Source: Chitinimonas prasina
GTDB taxonomy: Bacteria > Pseudomonadota > Gammaproteobacteria > Burkholderiales > Chitinimonadaceae
Reading direction: 5' to 3'
Assembly (NCBI RefSeq): GCF_030160395.1
Contig: NZ_BSOG01000002.1
Span: 573,280 to 637,279, forward strand
DNA: 64,000 nucleotides
Positions 38,737-49,752 of the stretch are shown piece after piece. The position numbers were made by a program, and so were the translations under genes. Each line of letters starts with the position of its first letter. Positions within the stretch are counted from its first letter, which is position 1. The notes beneath the pieces were generated by a model. It searched no databases and had not been told where the DNA came from. It saw nothing but the letters and a program-made list of their open reading frames with translations.

Positions 38737-40029
38737 TTAGCCGCGCTTCTCGATATCGATGTAATCGCGACGCGGTGCACCGGTATAGAGCTGACGCGGA
38801 CGACCGATCTTCATGGTCGGATCAGCGATCATCTCGCTCCAGTGCGAGATCCAGCCCACGGTACGTGCCAGGGCAAAGATCGGCGTAAACATGGAAACCG
38901 GAATGCCAATGGCGCTCAGCACGATGCCCGAGTAGAAGTCCACGTTCGGGTACAGCTTGCGCTCAATGAAGTATGGGTCTTCCAGGGCGATCTTTTCCAG
39001 CGCCATGGCCAGCTTGAACTTGGGGTCATCGTGCAGGCCCAGTTCGTTCAGCACTTCATGGCAGGTCTCGCGCATGATGGCTGCACGCGGATCCATGTTC
39101 TTGTACACGCGATGGCCAAAGCCCATCAGCTTGTAGCGCTTGTCCTTCACGCCTTGCATGAAGTCGGCAACCTTGGAGACATCACCGATTTCATCCAGCA
39201 TCTTCAGCACGGCCTCGTTGGCGCCGCCGTGCGACGGGCCCCACAGGCAGGCGATACCGGCAGCGATACAGGCAAACGGGTTGGCACCCGACGAGCCCGA
39301 CAGACGCACCGTCGAGGTGGAAGCGTTCTGCTCGTGATCGGCATGCAGGGTAAAGATGCGATCCAGCGCGCGAGCGGTGATCGGGTTAACCGTGTACTCG
39401 GCAACCGGGGTCGAGAACATCATGTACAGGAAGTTCTCGGCGTAGCTCAGGCCCGCCTTGGGGTAGCTCAGCGGCAGCCCCTTGTTGTAGCGATAAGCCT
39501 GGGCGGCAATGGTCGGCACCTTGGCGATCAGGCGGAAGGCCGCCACTTCGCGGTGGCGCGGATCATTGATGTCCAGCGAGTCATGGTAGAAGGCCGACAA
39601 GGCGCCGACCACACCGACCATCACGGCCATGGGGTGGGCATCGCGACGGAAACCACGGAAGAAATTGTGGATCTGGTCATGCAGCATATTGTGGCGCATG
39701 ACGGTGTAGTCAAACTGCTCCTTCTGTTGCTTGGTCGGCAGTTCGCCGTTCAGCAACAGATAGCAGACTTCCAGGTAGTCGCTCTTTTCTGCCAGCTGTT
39801 CAATGGGGTAGCCGCGGTAGTAGAGCTGGCCCAGGTCACCATCGATGAAGGTGATCTTGGATTCGCAGCTGGAAGTCGACAGGAAGCCGGGGTCATGGGT
39901 AAACATGCCGGTCTTGCCGAAGGCGCGGATATCGACCACATCGGGGCCCAGAGTGCCCTTGAGCACGGGCAGTTCGACGCTGTTTTGGCCGTCGTTGTAA
40001 GAGAGCGTTACTTTGGAGGCTTCAGCCAT
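38737..40029 (-). CDS. gltA: Citrate synthase (type II)
   Basis: This 430-residue hexameric-type citrate synthase condenses oxaloacetate with acetyl-CoA. It has the short N-terminal beta domain of the Gram-negative enzyme ([25 protein letters not shown]), the [14 protein letters not shown] active-site segment and [14 protein letters not shown], as well as the [14 protein letters not shown] segment near the C-terminus. Length matches E. coli GltA closely. It lies after sdhE with an 83-base gap. Confidence 0.96.
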   Translation of the reverse strand: MAEASKVTLSYNDGQNSVELPVLKGTLGPDVVDIRAFGKTGMFTHDPGFLSTSSCESKITFIDGDLGQLYYRGYPIEQLAEKSDYLEVCYLLLNGELPTKQQKEQFDYTVMRHNMLHDQIHNFFRGFRRDAHPMAVMVGVVGALSAFYHDSLDINDPRHREVAAFRLIAKVPTIAAQAYRYNKGLPLSYPKAGLSYAENFLYMMFSTPVAEYTVNPITARALDRIFTLHADHEQNASTSTVRLSGSSGANPFACIAAGIACLWGPSHGGANEAVLKMLDEIGDVSKVADFMQGVKDKRYKLMGFGHRVYKNMDPRAAIMRETCHEVLNELGLHDDPKFKLAMALEKIALEDPYFIERKLYPNVDFYSGIVLSAIGIPVSMFTPIFALARTVGWISHWSEMIADPTMKIGRPRQLYTGAPRRDYIDIEKRG

Positions 40030-40112
40030 GGAAAATGCTCCTGATTGAATGTCGGGTGAAGCAGAGAAGGCCGCTTATTACGCCCTTCCCGGCCCTCGAA
40101 CTAAGCGCATTA

Positions 40113-40376
40113 TTATTGTTTCTTGGCGACTTGCCAGTGCCGCAACCGCGTCAGGATAGGAACGAGGCGGTCATCGGTGGTGTCGGTTTTGCCATCCACC
40201 AGTTCTAGCAGATCAATGTCCGGCAGCATCAACAAGTCTTGGTAGACGTCCAGCTCCGCTGGGGTCAGCTGATCAAAATCGTGTTCGAGAAAGAGTTCGA
40301 ACACGAGATCAAGTTCCAGCAGACCCCGGCGGGAACGCCAGCGGAGTCGGTTCTTGTCCGCTTGGGTATAGGTCAC
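40113..40376 (-). CDS. sdhE: FAD assembly factor SdhE
   Basis: This 87-residue protein aids covalent flavin attachment to SdhA. The N-terminal RWRSRRGLLELD contains the conserved RGxxE region (here RGLLE), followed by LFLEHDFDQLTPAELDVYQDLL and a Leu/Asp-rich end. The GTG start at 40376 follows the sdhB stop with no intervening base, as is common in this operon. Confidence 0.93.
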   Translation of the reverse strand: MTYTQADKNRLRWRSRRGLLELDLVFELFLEHDFDQLTPAELDVYQDLLMLPDIDLLELVDGKTDTTDDRLVPILTRLRHWQVAKKQ

Positions 40377-41078
40377 TTAGGCTATCCGTTTCACCATCAG
40401 CTCTTTGATCTTGCCTATGGCCTTGGTGGGGTTGAGGTGCTTGGGGCACACATCCACGCAGTTCATGATGGAGTGGCAACGGAACAGCCGGTACGGGTCT
40501 TCCAGATTATCCAACCGCTCATTGGTGGCGGTATCGCGGGTATCGGCAATAAAGCGATAGGCAGCCAGCAGGCCAGCCGGGCCGACGAACTTGTCCGGAT
40601 TCCACCAGAACGATGGGCAGGAGGTCGAGCAGCAGGCACACAGGATGCACTCGTACAGACCATCCAGCTCCTCACGATCCTTGGGGCTCTGCAGCCTCTC
40701 ATGCGAAGGCGGCGGCGTGTCGTTGATCACGTAGGGCTTGATGGAATTGTATTGCTTGAAGAACTGGGTCATATCCACGATCAGATCGCGGATGACCGGC
40801 AGGCCAGGCAAGGGACGGATTTCAACCGGCTGCTTGAGGCCAGCCACATCGGTCACGCAGGCCAGGCCGTTCTTGCCATTGATGTTCATGGCATCCGAAC
40901 CACATACGCCCTCGCGGCAGGAGCGACGGAACGACAGCGTGTCGTCCACCACCTTCAGGCGTACCAGCGCATCCAGCAGCTTCTTGTCGGTAGGCTCCAG
41001 CTCGACTTCGCAATCCTGCATATAAGGCTTGGCGTCGACGTCCGGGTTGTAACGGTAGATCTTGAATTGCATCTTCAT
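40377..41078 (-). CDS. sdhB: Succinate dehydrogenase iron-sulfur subunit
   Basis: This 233-residue subunit passes electrons from flavin to quinone through three clusters. The 2Fe-2S ligands are in [22 protein letters not shown]. The 4Fe-4S and 3Fe-4S ligands are in [17 protein letters not shown] and [17 protein letters not shown]. All expected cysteines are present. The gene lies 20 bases after sdhA and abuts sdhE. Confidence 0.96.
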   Translation of the reverse strand: MKMQFKIYRYNPDVDAKPYMQDCEVELEPTDKKLLDALVRLKVVDDTLSFRRSCREGVCGSDAMNINGKNGLACVTDVAGLKQPVEIRPLPGLPVIRDLIVDMTQFFKQYNSIKPYVINDTPPPSHERLQSPKDREELDGLYECILCACCSTSCPSFWWNPDKFVGPAGLLAAYRFIADTRDTATNERLDNLEDPYRLFRCHSIMNCVDVCPKHLNPTKAIGKIKELMVKRIA

Positions 41079-41098
41079 GTTGGTTCTCCGGCGCGCGC

Positions 41099-42868
41099 TT
41101 AGAAGGTACGTTCTTTGGGCGGAATGTAGTCGACAGTCAGCGGCTTGGTATGCACCGGCTTGTAATCGAGGTGACGGTCATGGCTGAAGAACAGCGAGTG
41201 CTTCATCCAGTTGTCGTCATCACGCTTCTGGAAGTCATCGTGCGAGTGAGCGCCACGGGATTCCTTGCGGGCATCGGCGGCGATCATGGTCGCCACGGCG
41301 GCCTCGATCAGATTGTCCAATTCCAGCGCTTCGATACGGGCGGTGTTCCAGACCTTGGACTTGTCCTTGATCTGGGTGCGCTTGGCACGCTCGGCCACCT
41401 CGGCGATTTCCTTCACGCCCAAGGCCATGTTCTCGCTATTGCGGAACACACCGGCACGCAGCTGGATGGTCTTCTGCATCGCGCTACGCACGTCGTTCAC
41501 CTCTTCGCCACCGGTCTGGTTTTCCAGGCGGGCAATGCGCGAAAGGCTGTAGTCGGCGGCGTTCTCCGGCAGCGGCTTGTGCACCGGACGCTCGCGCTTG
41601 ATGAAGTCGATCATGCTGTCGCCGGCCGATTTGCCGAACACAACCAGATCCAGCAGCGAATTGGTACCCAGGCGGTTGGCGCCGTGTACCGATGCACAGG
41701 CACACTCGCCCGCAGCATAGAAGCCATTGACACGCACTTCTGGGTTGTCGCCCTTGGGCACCATCACCTCGCCGAGGTAATTGGTGGGGATACCACCCAT
41801 CTGGTAGTGAGTGGTCGGAATGACCGGGATCGGTTCCTTGATGGGATCGACACCAGCGAACTTGATGGCGATTTCGCGGATGGACGGCAGGCGGTGATTG
41901 ATCACCTCCGGGCCCAGGTGATCCAGCTTGAGCAGCACGTGATCCTTGTTCTTGCCGGCACCACGTCCTTCCAGCACTTCCAGCGCCATGCAGCGCGACA
42001 CGAAGTCGCGCGGCGCCAGATCCTTCAGCGTTGGCGCATAGCGCTCCATGAAGCGCTCGCCATTGCCGTTGAGCAGAATACCGCCCTCGCCGCGCACACC
42101 CTCCGTGATCAGCACGCCCGCACCGGCCACGCCAGTCGGGTGGAACTGCCAGAACTCCATGTCTTCCAGCGGGATGCCGGCACGGGCACACATGCCCAGG
42201 CCATCGCCGGTATTGATGAAGGCATTGGTGGAGGCCGCATAGATACGCCCTGCCCCGCCAGTGGCAAACAGCACCGCCTTGGCATGCAGCACATAGACTT
42301 CACCGGTTTCCATCTCCAGCGCGGTCACGCCCACCACGTCGCCATCGGCATCGCGAATCAGGTCCAGCGCCATCCATTCGACGAAGAACTGGGTATTAGC
42401 GCGCACATTGCGCTGGTACAGGGTATGCAGCAGCGCGTGGCCGGTACGGTCGGCAGCTGCACAGGCACGCTGCACCGGCTTCTCGCCGAAGTTGGCAGTA
42501 TGGCCGCCGAAGGGGCGCTGATAGATGCGGCCCGATTCCACCCGGTCAAACGGCATGCCAAAGTGTTCCAGCTCGATCACGGCCTCAGGTGCAGTCTTGC
42601 ACATGAATTCGATGGCATCTTGGTCACCCAGCCAATCGGAACCCTTGACCGTGTCGTACATATGCCATTCCCACTTGTCTTCCTGGACGTTGCCCAGCGA
42701 AGCGGAAATGCCCCCTTGCGCCGCCACGGTATGCGAGCGGGTAGGGAAAACCTTGGATAGCACGGCCGTCTTGAGGCCGGCTTCGGAAAGCTGCAATGCT
42801 GCGCGCATGCCGGCACCGCCAGCACCCACGATCACTGCATCGAATTGACGTTTAGCGACGTTCGCCAT
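41099..42868 (-). CDS. sdhA: Succinate dehydrogenase flavoprotein subunit
   Basis: This 589-residue subunit oxidises succinate to fumarate. FAD contacts are [18 protein letters not shown] and the covalent-flavin histidine in [17 protein letters not shown]. The active site includes QFHPTG and the [10 protein letters not shown] segment. The start at ATG 42868 overlaps the sdhD stop by one base (TAATG), which fits translational coupling; a longer reading four residues upstream is not supported. Confidence 0.97.
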   Translation of the reverse strand: MANVAKRQFDAVIVGAGGAGMRAALQLSEAGLKTAVLSKVFPTRSHTVAAQGGISASLGNVQEDKWEWHMYDTVKGSDWLGDQDAIEFMCKTAPEAVIELEHFGMPFDRVESGRIYQRPFGGHTANFGEKPVQRACAAADRTGHALLHTLYQRNVRANTQFFVEWMALDLIRDADGDVVGVTALEMETGEVYVLHAKAVLFATGGAGRIYAASTNAFINTGDGLGMCARAGIPLEDMEFWQFHPTGVAGAGVLITEGVRGEGGILLNGNGERFMERYAPTLKDLAPRDFVSRCMALEVLEGRGAGKNKDHVLLKLDHLGPEVINHRLPSIREIAIKFAGVDPIKEPIPVIPTTHYQMGGIPTNYLGEVMVPKGDNPEVRVNGFYAAGECACASVHGANRLGTNSLLDLVVFGKSAGDSMIDFIKRERPVHKPLPENAADYSLSRIARLENQTGGEEVNDVRSAMQKTIQLRAGVFRNSENMALGVKEIAEVAERAKRTQIKDKSKVWNTARIEALELDNLIEAAVATMIAADARKESRGAHSHDDFQKRDDDNWMKHSLFFSHDRHLDYKPVHTKPLTVDYIPPKERTF

Positions 42869-43215
42869 TAGACACCCCACACCACTTTAACTGCATAAAC
42901 AAAGCTACCGATCAGATACAGGATGGTCAGCACATGCAGGGTCAGCCTCAGACCCAGAGGCTGGACATAGTCCATCCAGATATCACGCACGCCAACCCAG
43001 GCGTGCAGCAGCAAGGCGAGGATGGTGACGGTGCTCAGCACCTGCACCCAGGTGCAGGCGAACAACGCTTTCCAGCTATCGTAGCTGGCACCCGCGGCCA
43101 GGATCAGAAAGGCCAGCAGGCCCACTGTGTAAACCAGCATCACCACGGCGGTAACGCGTTGCAACAACCAGTCGCGCAAACCATAGTGCGCGCCGACGAC
43201 ATGGCGATTTACCAC
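42868..43215 (-). CDS. sdhD: Succinate dehydrogenase membrane anchor SdhD
   Basis: This 115-residue protein has three membrane helices and holds the heme and quinone site with SdhC. It opens [30 protein letters not shown] (the hydrophobic GLRDWLLQR motif is typical), and [13 protein letters not shown] supplies the heme ligand region. The GTG at 43215 is preferred because GGAGG lies six bases upstream; the sdhC stop TAA falls inside this start region. Confidence 0.93.
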   Translation of the reverse strand: MVNRHVVGAHYGLRDWLLQRVTAVVMLVYTVGLLAFLILAAGASYDSWKALFACTWVQVLSTVTILALLLHAWVGVRDIWMDYVQPLGLRLTLHVLTILYLIGSFVYAVKVVWGV

Positions 43216-43583
43216 AGGACACCTCCGATGATGGCGGTAAGCGCCAGGCTGACAACCAGCACAGCCTTGGCAGTATTACGCGCAGTCTCGAGCTCCAGGC
43301 CCTTGTGCACGTCCAGGAAGAGAAAACGGATGCCGGCGCAGGCATGATGCAGATAGGCCCACAGCAGACCTATCAAGGCAAGCTTGACCACCGGGTAGGC
43401 GATGAAGGACTTGAAGGCATCGAACTGCGTCTCGCTGGAGAGCGAGCCATGCAGTAGCCAGAGCACCACCGGGATGGCGAGGAACAGGACCACACCGCTG
43501 ATACGATGCAGGATCGAGATGATGCCCGGGATAGGCAGCCTGATCTTCGGGAGATCAAGATGCTTGGGCCGTTTTTTCTCCAT
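43209..43583 (-). CDS. sdhC: Succinate dehydrogenase cytochrome b556 subunit SdhC
   Basis: This 124-residue protein has three membrane helices. It has ISILHRISGVVLFLAIPVVL (SxxHRxSG is the quinone/heme signature) and HHACAGIRFLFLD, whose His is the probable heme ligand. The start at ATG 43583 has AAGGA eight bases upstream; a longer reading to 43706 is an unlikely Pro-rich extension. It is the first sdh gene, 208 bases from the end of gntR, and overlaps sdhD by 7 bases. Confidence 0.92.
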   Translation of the reverse strand: MEKKRPKHLDLPKIRLPIPGIISILHRISGVVLFLAIPVVLWLLHGSLSSETQFDAFKSFIAYPVVKLALIGLLWAYLHHACAGIRFLFLDVHKGLELETARNTAKAVLVVSLALTAIIGGVLW

Positions 43584-43783
43584 GACGCGATTCCTTATTT
43601 TGTTTGAGTCACAGTGCAAGCCGCTGCACCGTTGCCCCGCGGCAGTACCCGCGGGTGGCGGTGTCGGCACCGGCAAAACCGGCCAGTGCAGCAACGCCTT
43701 TGGCAAAGCCTTTCGATTGTAGCAAACGGATTTGCCATTACCGTCCAGCTTGGCCTTTATAAAACCGTCCCGACTACATTACC

Positions 43784-43799
43784 GTGTCATATCAGACAC
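43784..43799. promoter_or_regulatory. Palindrome upstream of sdhC, candidate GntR operator
   Basis: GTGTC and GACAC half sites are separated by ATATCA. The sequence overlaps the stop codon of gntR and lies about 200 bases before sdhC; a TATAAA that could be a -10 lies at 43756-43761. It resembles, but is not identical to, the perfect palindrome at 44585-44598. Confidence 0.5.
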
Positions 43800-44520
43800 G
43801 ATAGACGTAATGATCTGTGCGGCAACGCAACACCGACCATTCCACCGGCGTGCTACTCAAACCGCCTGCGGTCCTTGCCACTTCCAGGATGGGGCTATCA
43901 ACCTCAACCCCCAGCAACCTGGCCTCCTCGCGCCCTGCCAGCCCCGCCCTGAACTGCGGCGGATTGGATACCACGCGCAATCCGAATTCACGCCACCAGA
44001 CGGTTCGCAAATTGCAATTGGCCTGCTTGATACGGCGAGCGTCCAAGCCCTCGAAGCGCTCTGCCGGCACAAAACTTTCGATCACCGCATAGGGCTCACC
44101 CGACACCCTGACCAGTCGCTTGACTGCGATCAGGATGGCACCGCGCCGCAATCCCAATGCGGCCGCAGGCTCATCGCCAGCATTGCTGCGGGCGCAGGCA
44201 AGCAGCTCCACCGAGGTTTCGAGCGCCCGGTCCGAACCCGGCAACTCCGCCCGCCCCCAGTCGTCCTGCGCCTGAGCAATAAAGGTTCCCAGCCCCTGGC
44301 GGCGCACCAGCACGCCCTCACCCACCAAGCTATCGAGCCCCTTGCGTACCGTTCCCTGGCTGACGCCAAAGCGGTCAGCCAATTCAAACTCACTGGGCAA
44401 GGCCGACCCGGCATCCCACTCGCCCTGCTCTATGCCTGCAAGGATGCGCCCGCGCACTTGCGTGTACAGAGGCTGGCGACCTGGGAGTTCGGCCGGGTGA
44501 CGGCCGGATGCTGCAGACAT
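43792..44520 (-). CDS. GntR-family regulator, HutC/UTRA type
   Basis: This 242-residue transcription factor has an N-terminal winged helix-turn-helix (about 15-80: QPLYTQVRGRILAGIEQGEWDAGSALPSEFELADRFGVSQGTVRKGLDSL) and a C-terminal UTRA effector-binding domain (about 100-235). The order and spacing suggest the HutC subfamily. Its position between mdh and sdhC points to control of the TCA cluster, with a small TCA-related acid as a possible effector. ATG 44520 is chosen since the helix-turn-helix domain begins soon after. Its own promoter overlaps the palindrome at 44585-44598. Confidence 0.85.
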   Translation of the reverse strand: MSAASGRHPAELPGRQPLYTQVRGRILAGIEQGEWDAGSALPSEFELADRFGVSQGTVRKGLDSLVGEGVLVRRQGLGTFIAQAQDDWGRAELPGSDRALETSVELLACARSNAGDEPAAALGLRRGAILIAVKRLVRVSGEPYAVIESFVPAERFEGLDARRIKQANCNLRTVWWREFGLRVVSNPPQFRAGLAGREEARLLGVEVDSPILEVARTAGGLSSTPVEWSVLRCRTDHYVYRV

Positions 44521-44584
44521 AGACGACTCGCGGGAAGCGGGATTTCGCGCTTTATACGCCACCGCCGCGCCGCTGTCCATCCCG

Positions 44585-44598
44585 GTCTTATATAAGAC
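44585..44598. promoter_or_regulatory. Perfect 14-base palindrome, candidate GntR operator/autoregulatory site
   Basis: GTCTTATATAAGAC reads the same on both strands. Read toward gntR, TTGTTG (44613-44618) lies 17 bases from TTATAT (44590-44595), a reasonable sigma-70 pair whose -10 is inside the palindrome. A repressor here would block gntR. mdh starts about 200 bases the other way. Confidence 0.65.
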
Positions 44599-44802
44599 AC
44601 AAGATTGCAATGCAACAAAGTCACTCTTCAACCGTATTCCGGGTGATTTCAGCAGCTTGAGATGCTAGACTCGTCCTGATTGCTGTGCTGCCACATGAAA
44701 ACCCTTGCCTCTCTCGCTTACTGACGAACTGAAGTGAACGATTGCTGCAACTGGTGGCCACACTCGCCTCTCCCTACTTAAAGCTCTCCAGGAGTTCCAA
44801 CG

Positions 44803-45789
44803 ATGAAGAAACCCGTTCGCGTTGCCGTTACCGGCGCTGCCGGCCAGATCGGTTACAGCCTCTTGTTCCGCATTGCCTCTGGCGAGATGCTGGGCAAGGA
44901 TCAGCCCGTCATTCTGCAACTGCTGGAACTGCCGCTGGAGAAGGCCCAGGCCGCACTCAAAGGCGTGATCATGGAGCTGGAAGACTGCGCCTTCCCCCTG
45001 CTGGCAGGCGTGGTCGGCACAGATGACGCCGAAGTCGCCTTCAAGGACGTCGACGTGGCACTGCTGGTCGGCGCTCGTCCTCGCGGCCCCGGCATGGAGC
45101 GCAAGGACCTGCTGCTCGAAAACGCCAAGATATTCACCGCCCAAGGCGCCGCCCTGAACAAGGTTGCCAGCCGTGACGTCAAGGTGCTGGTTGTCGGCAA
45201 CCCTGCCAATACCAATGCCTATATCGCCATGAAGTCGGCTCCCGATCTGCCGGCCAAGAACTTCACCGCCATGCTGCGCCTGGATCACAACCGCGCCCTG
45301 AGCCAACTGGCCGACAAGGCTGGCGTAGCCGTTGCCGATATCGAAAACCTGATCGTCTGGGGCAACCACAGCCCGACCATGTACCCCGACTATCGCTTCG
45401 CTACCGCCGCTGGCGCTTCGCTCAAGACCAAGATCAACGACGAAGCCTGGAACAAAGACACCTTCATCCCCAAGGTGGGCAAGCGCGGTGCCGCCATCAT
45501 TGAAGCCCGTGGCCTGTCGTCGGCCGCCTCGGCTGCCAATGCCGCCATTGACCATATCCGTGACTGGGTACTGGGCACCAACGGCAAGTGGGTGACCATG
45601 GGCATTCCGTCGGATGGTTCCTACGGCATCCCCGAAGGCGTGATGTACGGCGTTCCCGTTACCTGCGCCAACGGTGAATACACCCGCGTGACCGGCCTTG
45701 AAGTCGATGCCTTCTCGCGTGAACGCATGGATTTCACTCTGGCCGAGCTCGAGGAAGAGCGCGCAGGCGTGGCACATCTGCTGGGCTGA
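44803..45789 (+). CDS. mdh: Malate dehydrogenase
   Basis: This 328-residue enzyme interconverts malate and oxaloacetate with NAD. It has [25 protein letters not shown] at the nucleotide fold, [15 protein letters not shown] at the loop that closes on the substrate, and the catalytic His in WGNHSP. AGGAG lies eight bases before the ATG. It is divergent from gntR and the sdh genes, completing the cycle to oxaloacetate, and is closed by a terminator. Confidence 0.96.
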   Translation: MKKPVRVAVTGAAGQIGYSLLFRIASGEMLGKDQPVILQLLELPLEKAQAALKGVIMELEDCAFPLLAGVVGTDDAEVAFKDVDVALLVGARPRGPGMERKDLLLENAKIFTAQGAALNKVASRDVKVLVVGNPANTNAYIAMKSAPDLPAKNFTAMLRLDHNRALSQLADKAGVAVADIENLIVWGNHSPTMYPDYRFATAAGASLKTKINDEAWNKDTFIPKVGKRGAAIIEARGLSSAASAANAAIDHIRDWVLGTNGKWVTMGIPSDGSYGIPEGVMYGVPVTCANGEYTRVTGLEVDAFSRERMDFTLAELEEERAGVAHLLG

Positions 45790-45807
45790 TTTTCACCTCT
45801 GCAGCGA

Positions 45808-45834
45808 AAGGCGAGCCCTGGCTCGCCTTTTTTG
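45808..45834 (+). terminator. Terminator after mdh
   Basis: AAGGCGAGCC pairs with GGCTCGCCTT around a short CT-type loop and runs into TTTT. Confidence 0.9.
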
Positions 45835-45986
45835 TTGCCCGTCATCGGCGTATAAGCAAGCCATGATGCCCTGAAACGGGCACAATACGCGCCGCGCGAT
45901 GGACGGTAGCTGCAAACGCCGCTTCTCCTCGCTGCAAGAGCTAGGCTGATTTCACACCTCAACGCTTCCATCCGTTTGCCACCAAC

Positions 45987-48413
45987 GTGACCGACACCCA
46001 GACGCCTGCCCCTCCCAAAAAACGCCTGCAGAAGTTGCGTGCCTTGCTACGACGCTATCGCAAACTGCTTTGGGCCACAGCAGGGCTGATACTCGCCGCC
46101 TTTATCGGTGCCGGCTGGTGGCTGCTGCGCGACCTCCCCTCCTTGGCCGAGCTGGACAACCTGCAAGCCAAGGTGCCGCTACGGGTGTTCTCCGACGACG
46201 GCATATTGATAGGTGAATTCGGCAAGGAGCGGCGCAGCCTGGTCAAGCTGGCCGAGATGCCAGCGCAGCTCAAGCATGCCGTACTGGCAATTGAAGACGC
46301 CCGTTTCTATGAGCACGGCGCTGTTGACCTGCAAGGCGTACTGCGAGCCGGGCTCGCCAACCTGGGTAGCGGCGGCCGCGGCCAGGGCGCCAGCACTATC
46401 ACCATGCAGCTTGCCCGCAATATGTTCCTGACCAAGGACAAGACCTACACCCGCAAACTGCGCGAGATACTCCTGGCCTACAAGATCGAATCCGTCCGCA
46501 GCAAGGATGAAGTACTCGAGCTGTACATGAACCAGATCTACCTGGGCCAGCGCGCATACGGCTATGCCAGTGCCGCCCGCATCTACTATGGCAAGGAACT
46601 CAAGGACATCACCCTGGCTGAAGCCGCCATGCTGGCAGGCCTGCCCAAGGCACCTGCGGCCTATAACCCGGTGGTCAATCCCAAGCGGGCACGGATACGC
46701 CAGGCGTATATCCTCAAGCGCATGCTGGAACTGAAGCTGATCGACAAGGCCAGCTACGAGCAGGCATTGGCCGAGCCGCTCAAGCTGGCCGAAGGTGAGA
46801 TGCAAACCTACCAGCCCCGGCCCAAGGCGGAATACGCCGCCGAGATGGCGCGCCAGCAGATGGTCGCCCAGTATGGCGAGAAAGCCTATGGCATGGGGCT
46901 GGTGGTACACACCACCATCAACTACACCGCCCAGCTGGCCGCCTGGGACGCCGTGCGCACCAGCCTGCTGGACTACGACCGACGTCGCAACTATCGCGGC
47001 CCCGAAGGGCAGATGCTATTGCCCCCGGCGGAAGAGGATCGCAATGACGCGATAGAAGAGGCACTGGAGACCCACCCTGATGCCGAGGAAATGATCGCTG
47101 CAGTAGTACTGAAAGCCAGCCCCCGTGAAGTGACCGTGCAGACCCGCGAGGGCGAAGCACTGGTCATCAACAGCAACGGCCTGCGCTTTGCAGCTGCGGG
47201 GTTACGCAGCAGCGCCAACGATGTTTTGCGCATCAGGCCGGGTAGCATCGTACGCGTCATACAGAATGCTCAGGGCAAGCCCGAGATCGCTCAGCTACCT
47301 GAGGTGCAAGGCGCGCTGGTGGCATTGGCCCCCCAGGATGGCGCCATTCGGGCACTGGTTGGCGGCTTCGACTTCAAGGTGCAGAACTTTAACCGCGCCG
47401 CCCAGGCCTGGCGCCAACCGGGCTCCACCTTCAAGCCGTTTGTCTATTCGGCCGCGCTGGAGCGCGGTGTCGGCCCTGCCACCATCGTCAACGACGCCCC
47501 CTTATCGATCAAGCTGGACCCCAAAGACGAAAAAGCCTGGGAGCCCAAGAACGACGACTACAGCCAGTCCGGCCCCATTACCTTACGGCGCGGCCTGCAA
47601 AAATCCAAGAATCTAGTGGCCGTGCGGGTGCTGGACTATATTGGCGTGCCCTATGCGCGTGATTACGTCACCCGCTTCGGCTTTGAAAAACGCCAGGTGC
47701 CACCCTACTTGCCCATGGCCCTGGGCGCAGGCCAGGTCACCCCTCTGCAACTGGCTCGGGGCTACACCGTGTTCGCCAACGGCGGCTTTCGTGTCGACCC
47801 CTACCTGATACGGGAAGTGCGTGACGGCAAAGGCAAGCTGTTGCTGCAGGCGCAGCCCAGGATTGCCGATCAGAACGCCATCCGCGCTATCTCGCCGCGC
47901 AATGCCTTCCTGATGAACAACCTGCTGCAAGGTGTGGCTCAGCACGGCACAGCCTACCGCAGCAACGATATGGGCCGTACCGACCTTGCCGGCAAGACCG
48001 GCACTACCAACGAGGCGCGTGATGCCTGGTTTGCCGGTTATCACAACAGCCTGGTCGCCGTCAGCTGGATGGGCTTCGACCAACCACGCTCATTGGGCAC
48101 CAGCTCGGCTGGCAGCCAGTTGGCTCTGCCGCAGTGGATGCGCTTCATGACGCCCATGCTCAAAGGTCTACCCACTTACACCATGCCGCAGCCAACCGGC
48201 GTTAGCCAGCACGGTGGCGAGTGGTACTTCGACGAGTTCACTCGGGGCAATGGCTTCGTCGCCGGCATAGGCATGCGCGGCGTCGCCATGCCCGAGCTCG
48301 AAGAAGAAATCGAGCTGCTGGAGGGCGAGGAAATCCCAACCGAGGAAGGCGAGCCGGAAGAAACCAGCGAGCCCGTGCCGGATGGGACTCAATCGGGGAA
48401 ACGGGATCGTTGA
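45987..48413 (+). CDS. mrcA: Penicillin-binding protein 1A (bifunctional)
   Basis: This 808-residue enzyme polymerises and crosslinks peptidoglycan. It has an N-terminal cytoplasmic/membrane anchor (LLWATAGLILAAFIGAGWWLL), a GT51 glycosyltransferase domain (HAVLAIEDARFYEHGAVD, GASTITMQLARNMFL), and a transpeptidase domain with nucleophile STFK (Ser480), KSKN and K670-T-G (LAGKTGTTNEARD). A regulatory OB-like insertion lies between. The start is GTG 45987. The tail is Glu-rich and disordered. It has no accompanying pil genes as in some relatives. Confidence 0.93.
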   Translation: MTDTQTPAPPKKRLQKLRALLRRYRKLLWATAGLILAAFIGAGWWLLRDLPSLAELDNLQAKVPLRVFSDDGILIGEFGKERRSLVKLAEMPAQLKHAVLAIEDARFYEHGAVDLQGVLRAGLANLGSGGRGQGASTITMQLARNMFLTKDKTYTRKLREILLAYKIESVRSKDEVLELYMNQIYLGQRAYGYASAARIYYGKELKDITLAEAAMLAGLPKAPAAYNPVVNPKRARIRQAYILKRMLELKLIDKASYEQALAEPLKLAEGEMQTYQPRPKAEYAAEMARQQMVAQYGEKAYGMGLVVHTTINYTAQLAAWDAVRTSLLDYDRRRNYRGPEGQMLLPPAEEDRNDAIEEALETHPDAEEMIAAVVLKASPREVTVQTREGEALVINSNGLRFAAAGLRSSANDVLRIRPGSIVRVIQNAQGKPEIAQLPEVQGALVALAPQDGAIRALVGGFDFKVQNFNRAAQAWRQPGSTFKPFVYSAALERGVGPATIVNDAPLSIKLDPKDEKAWEPKNDDYSQSGPITLRRGLQKSKNLVAVRVLDYIGVPYARDYVTRFGFEKRQVPPYLPMALGAGQVTPLQLARGYTVFANGGFRVDPYLIREVRDGKGKLLLQAQPRIADQNAIRAISPRNAFLMNNLLQGVAQHGTAYRSNDMGRTDLAGKTGTTNEARDAWFAGYHNSLVAVSWMGFDQPRSLGTSSAGSQLALPQWMRFMTPMLKGLPTYTMPQPTGVSQHGGEWYFDEFTRGNGFVAGIGMRGVAMPELEEEIELLEGEEIPTEEGEPEETSEPVPDGTQSGKRDR

Positions 48414-48433
48414 CCGAAAGGCCGGCGGGACGC

Positions 48434-48463
48434 AAAAAAACGGCGCATCGTGCGCCGTTTTTT
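48434..48463. terminator. Bidirectional terminator between mrcA and tyrS
   Basis: AAAAAACGGCGCA and TGCGCCGTTTTTT flank a short loop, so RNA from either side ends in a U-tract. It serves the convergent mrcA and tyrS genes. Confidence 0.9.
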
Positions 48464-48477
48464 GCTTTAGGACCGCA

Positions 48478-49752
48478 TCACTGCCAGCTGATCAAGGCAT
48501 AGTTCTTCCTGCCACGCTTGAGCAGTGTAAAACGGCCAAACAGACGTTCTGCATCGCCAAATGCATGCTCCAGCGTATCGGACCGATTGCCATTGATGCT
48601 GACTGCACCGCTCTGGATAAAGGTACGCGCTTCGCTCTTGGACTTGGCCAGATTGGCGGCCACCAGCGCCTCGATCAGGCCGGTCACCGACCGCTCCAAT
48701 ACGACACCGGGCATGCCATCCTGGGCCAGCTGCTCGAAGTCCGATTCGGTCAGGGCCGCAAGGCTGTCGCTGAACAGGCTTTGGCTGATGCGCTGCGCCG
48801 CCTCGACCGCACCTGTGCCGTGGACGATGGCCGTCACCTGCTCCGCCAGGATGCGCTGAGCCTCAGGCTTACCTTCGCGGGCCTTGTCGGCCGCCTCGAT
48901 GGCATTGATCTCGGCAGGGGACAGGAAAGTGAAATAGCGCAGGAAGGTGTACACATCGGCATCGGCCGTGCCCAGCCAGAACTGGTAGAAGGCGTAGGGT
49001 GAGGTCTTCTTTGCATCGAGCCAGATGGTGCCGGTCTCGGTCTTGCCAAACTTGGTGCCATCGGACTTGGTCACCAGCGGCAGTGTCAGGCCAAACACCT
49101 GCTGCTGGTTCAGACGCCGGGTCAGGTCGGTACCGGCCGTGATATTTCCCCACTGGTCAGACCCACCTATCTGCAGGCGGCAACCGTAGCGGCGGTTCAG
49201 CTCGGTGAAGTCGTAACCTTGCAGCAGGCTATAGGCAAACTCGGTGAAGGAGATGCCCTGATCGTCGCGGTTGATGCGCTGCTGCACCGACTCCTTCTTG
49301 ATCATGGCATTGACCGAGAAGTGCTTGCCGATATCGCGCAGGAAATCGAGCACGCTCATGGGGCCGAACCAATCGTGGTTATTGGCCATGATGGCGGCGT
49401 TGGCACCATCGAACTGGAGGAAAGGCGCCACTTGGGCACGTATCTTGGCTACCCAGCCCTCAATCACATCGGGCGTATTGAGCTTGCGCTCTGCCGACTT
49501 GAAGCTGGGGTCACCTATCATGCCGGTGGCGCCACCCACCAGGGCAATCGGCTTGTGACCAGCCTGCTGGAAGCGTTTGAGCACCAGTATGGGTACCAGG
49601 CTGCCAATGTGCAGGCTGTCCGCCGTCGGGTCGAAGCCGCAATAGAGGGTCACCGATTCCTTGGCCAGCAGTTCGTCGAGCGCCGCAGCATCTGTCGCTT
49701 GAGCGATCAGGCCACGATCTTGCAGATCCTGGATAAGGCTGGATTGGGACAT
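48478..49752 (-). CDS. tyrS: Tyrosyl-tRNA synthetase
   Basis: This 424-residue class I synthetase charges tRNA-Tyr. Active-site motifs are [17 protein letters not shown] (HIGH-type) and KFGKTETG (KMSKS-type). The C-terminal S4-like RNA-binding domain is present ([20 protein letters not shown]). GGAGAG seven bases upstream supports ATG 49752; a longer reading upstream is not conserved. It is divergent from anmK. Confidence 0.95.
   Translation of the reverse strand: MSQSSLIQDLQDRGLIAQATDAAALDELLAKESVTLYCGFDPTADSLHIGSLVPILVLKRFQQAGHKPIALVGGATGMIGDPSFKSAERKLNTPDVIEGWVAKIRAQVAPFLQFDGANAAIMANNHDWFGPMSVLDFLRDIGKHFSVNAMIKKESVQQRINRDDQGISFTEFAYSLLQGYDFTELNRRYGCRLQIGGSDQWGNITAGTDLTRRLNQQQVFGLTLPLVTKSDGTKFGKTETGTIWLDAKKTSPYAFYQFWLGTADADVYTFLRYFTFLSPAEINAIEAADKAREGKPEAQRILAEQVTAIVHGTGAVEAAQRISQSLFSDSLAALTESDFEQLAQDGMPGVVLERSVTGLIEALVAANLAKSKSEARTFIQSGAVSINGNRSDTLEHAFGDAERLFGRFTLLKRGRKNYALISWQ

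Noticed and set aside
41150-42760. A 536-codon open frame opposite sdhA
   Set aside because: Same reason: the sdhA protein is complete and highly conserved on the other strand.
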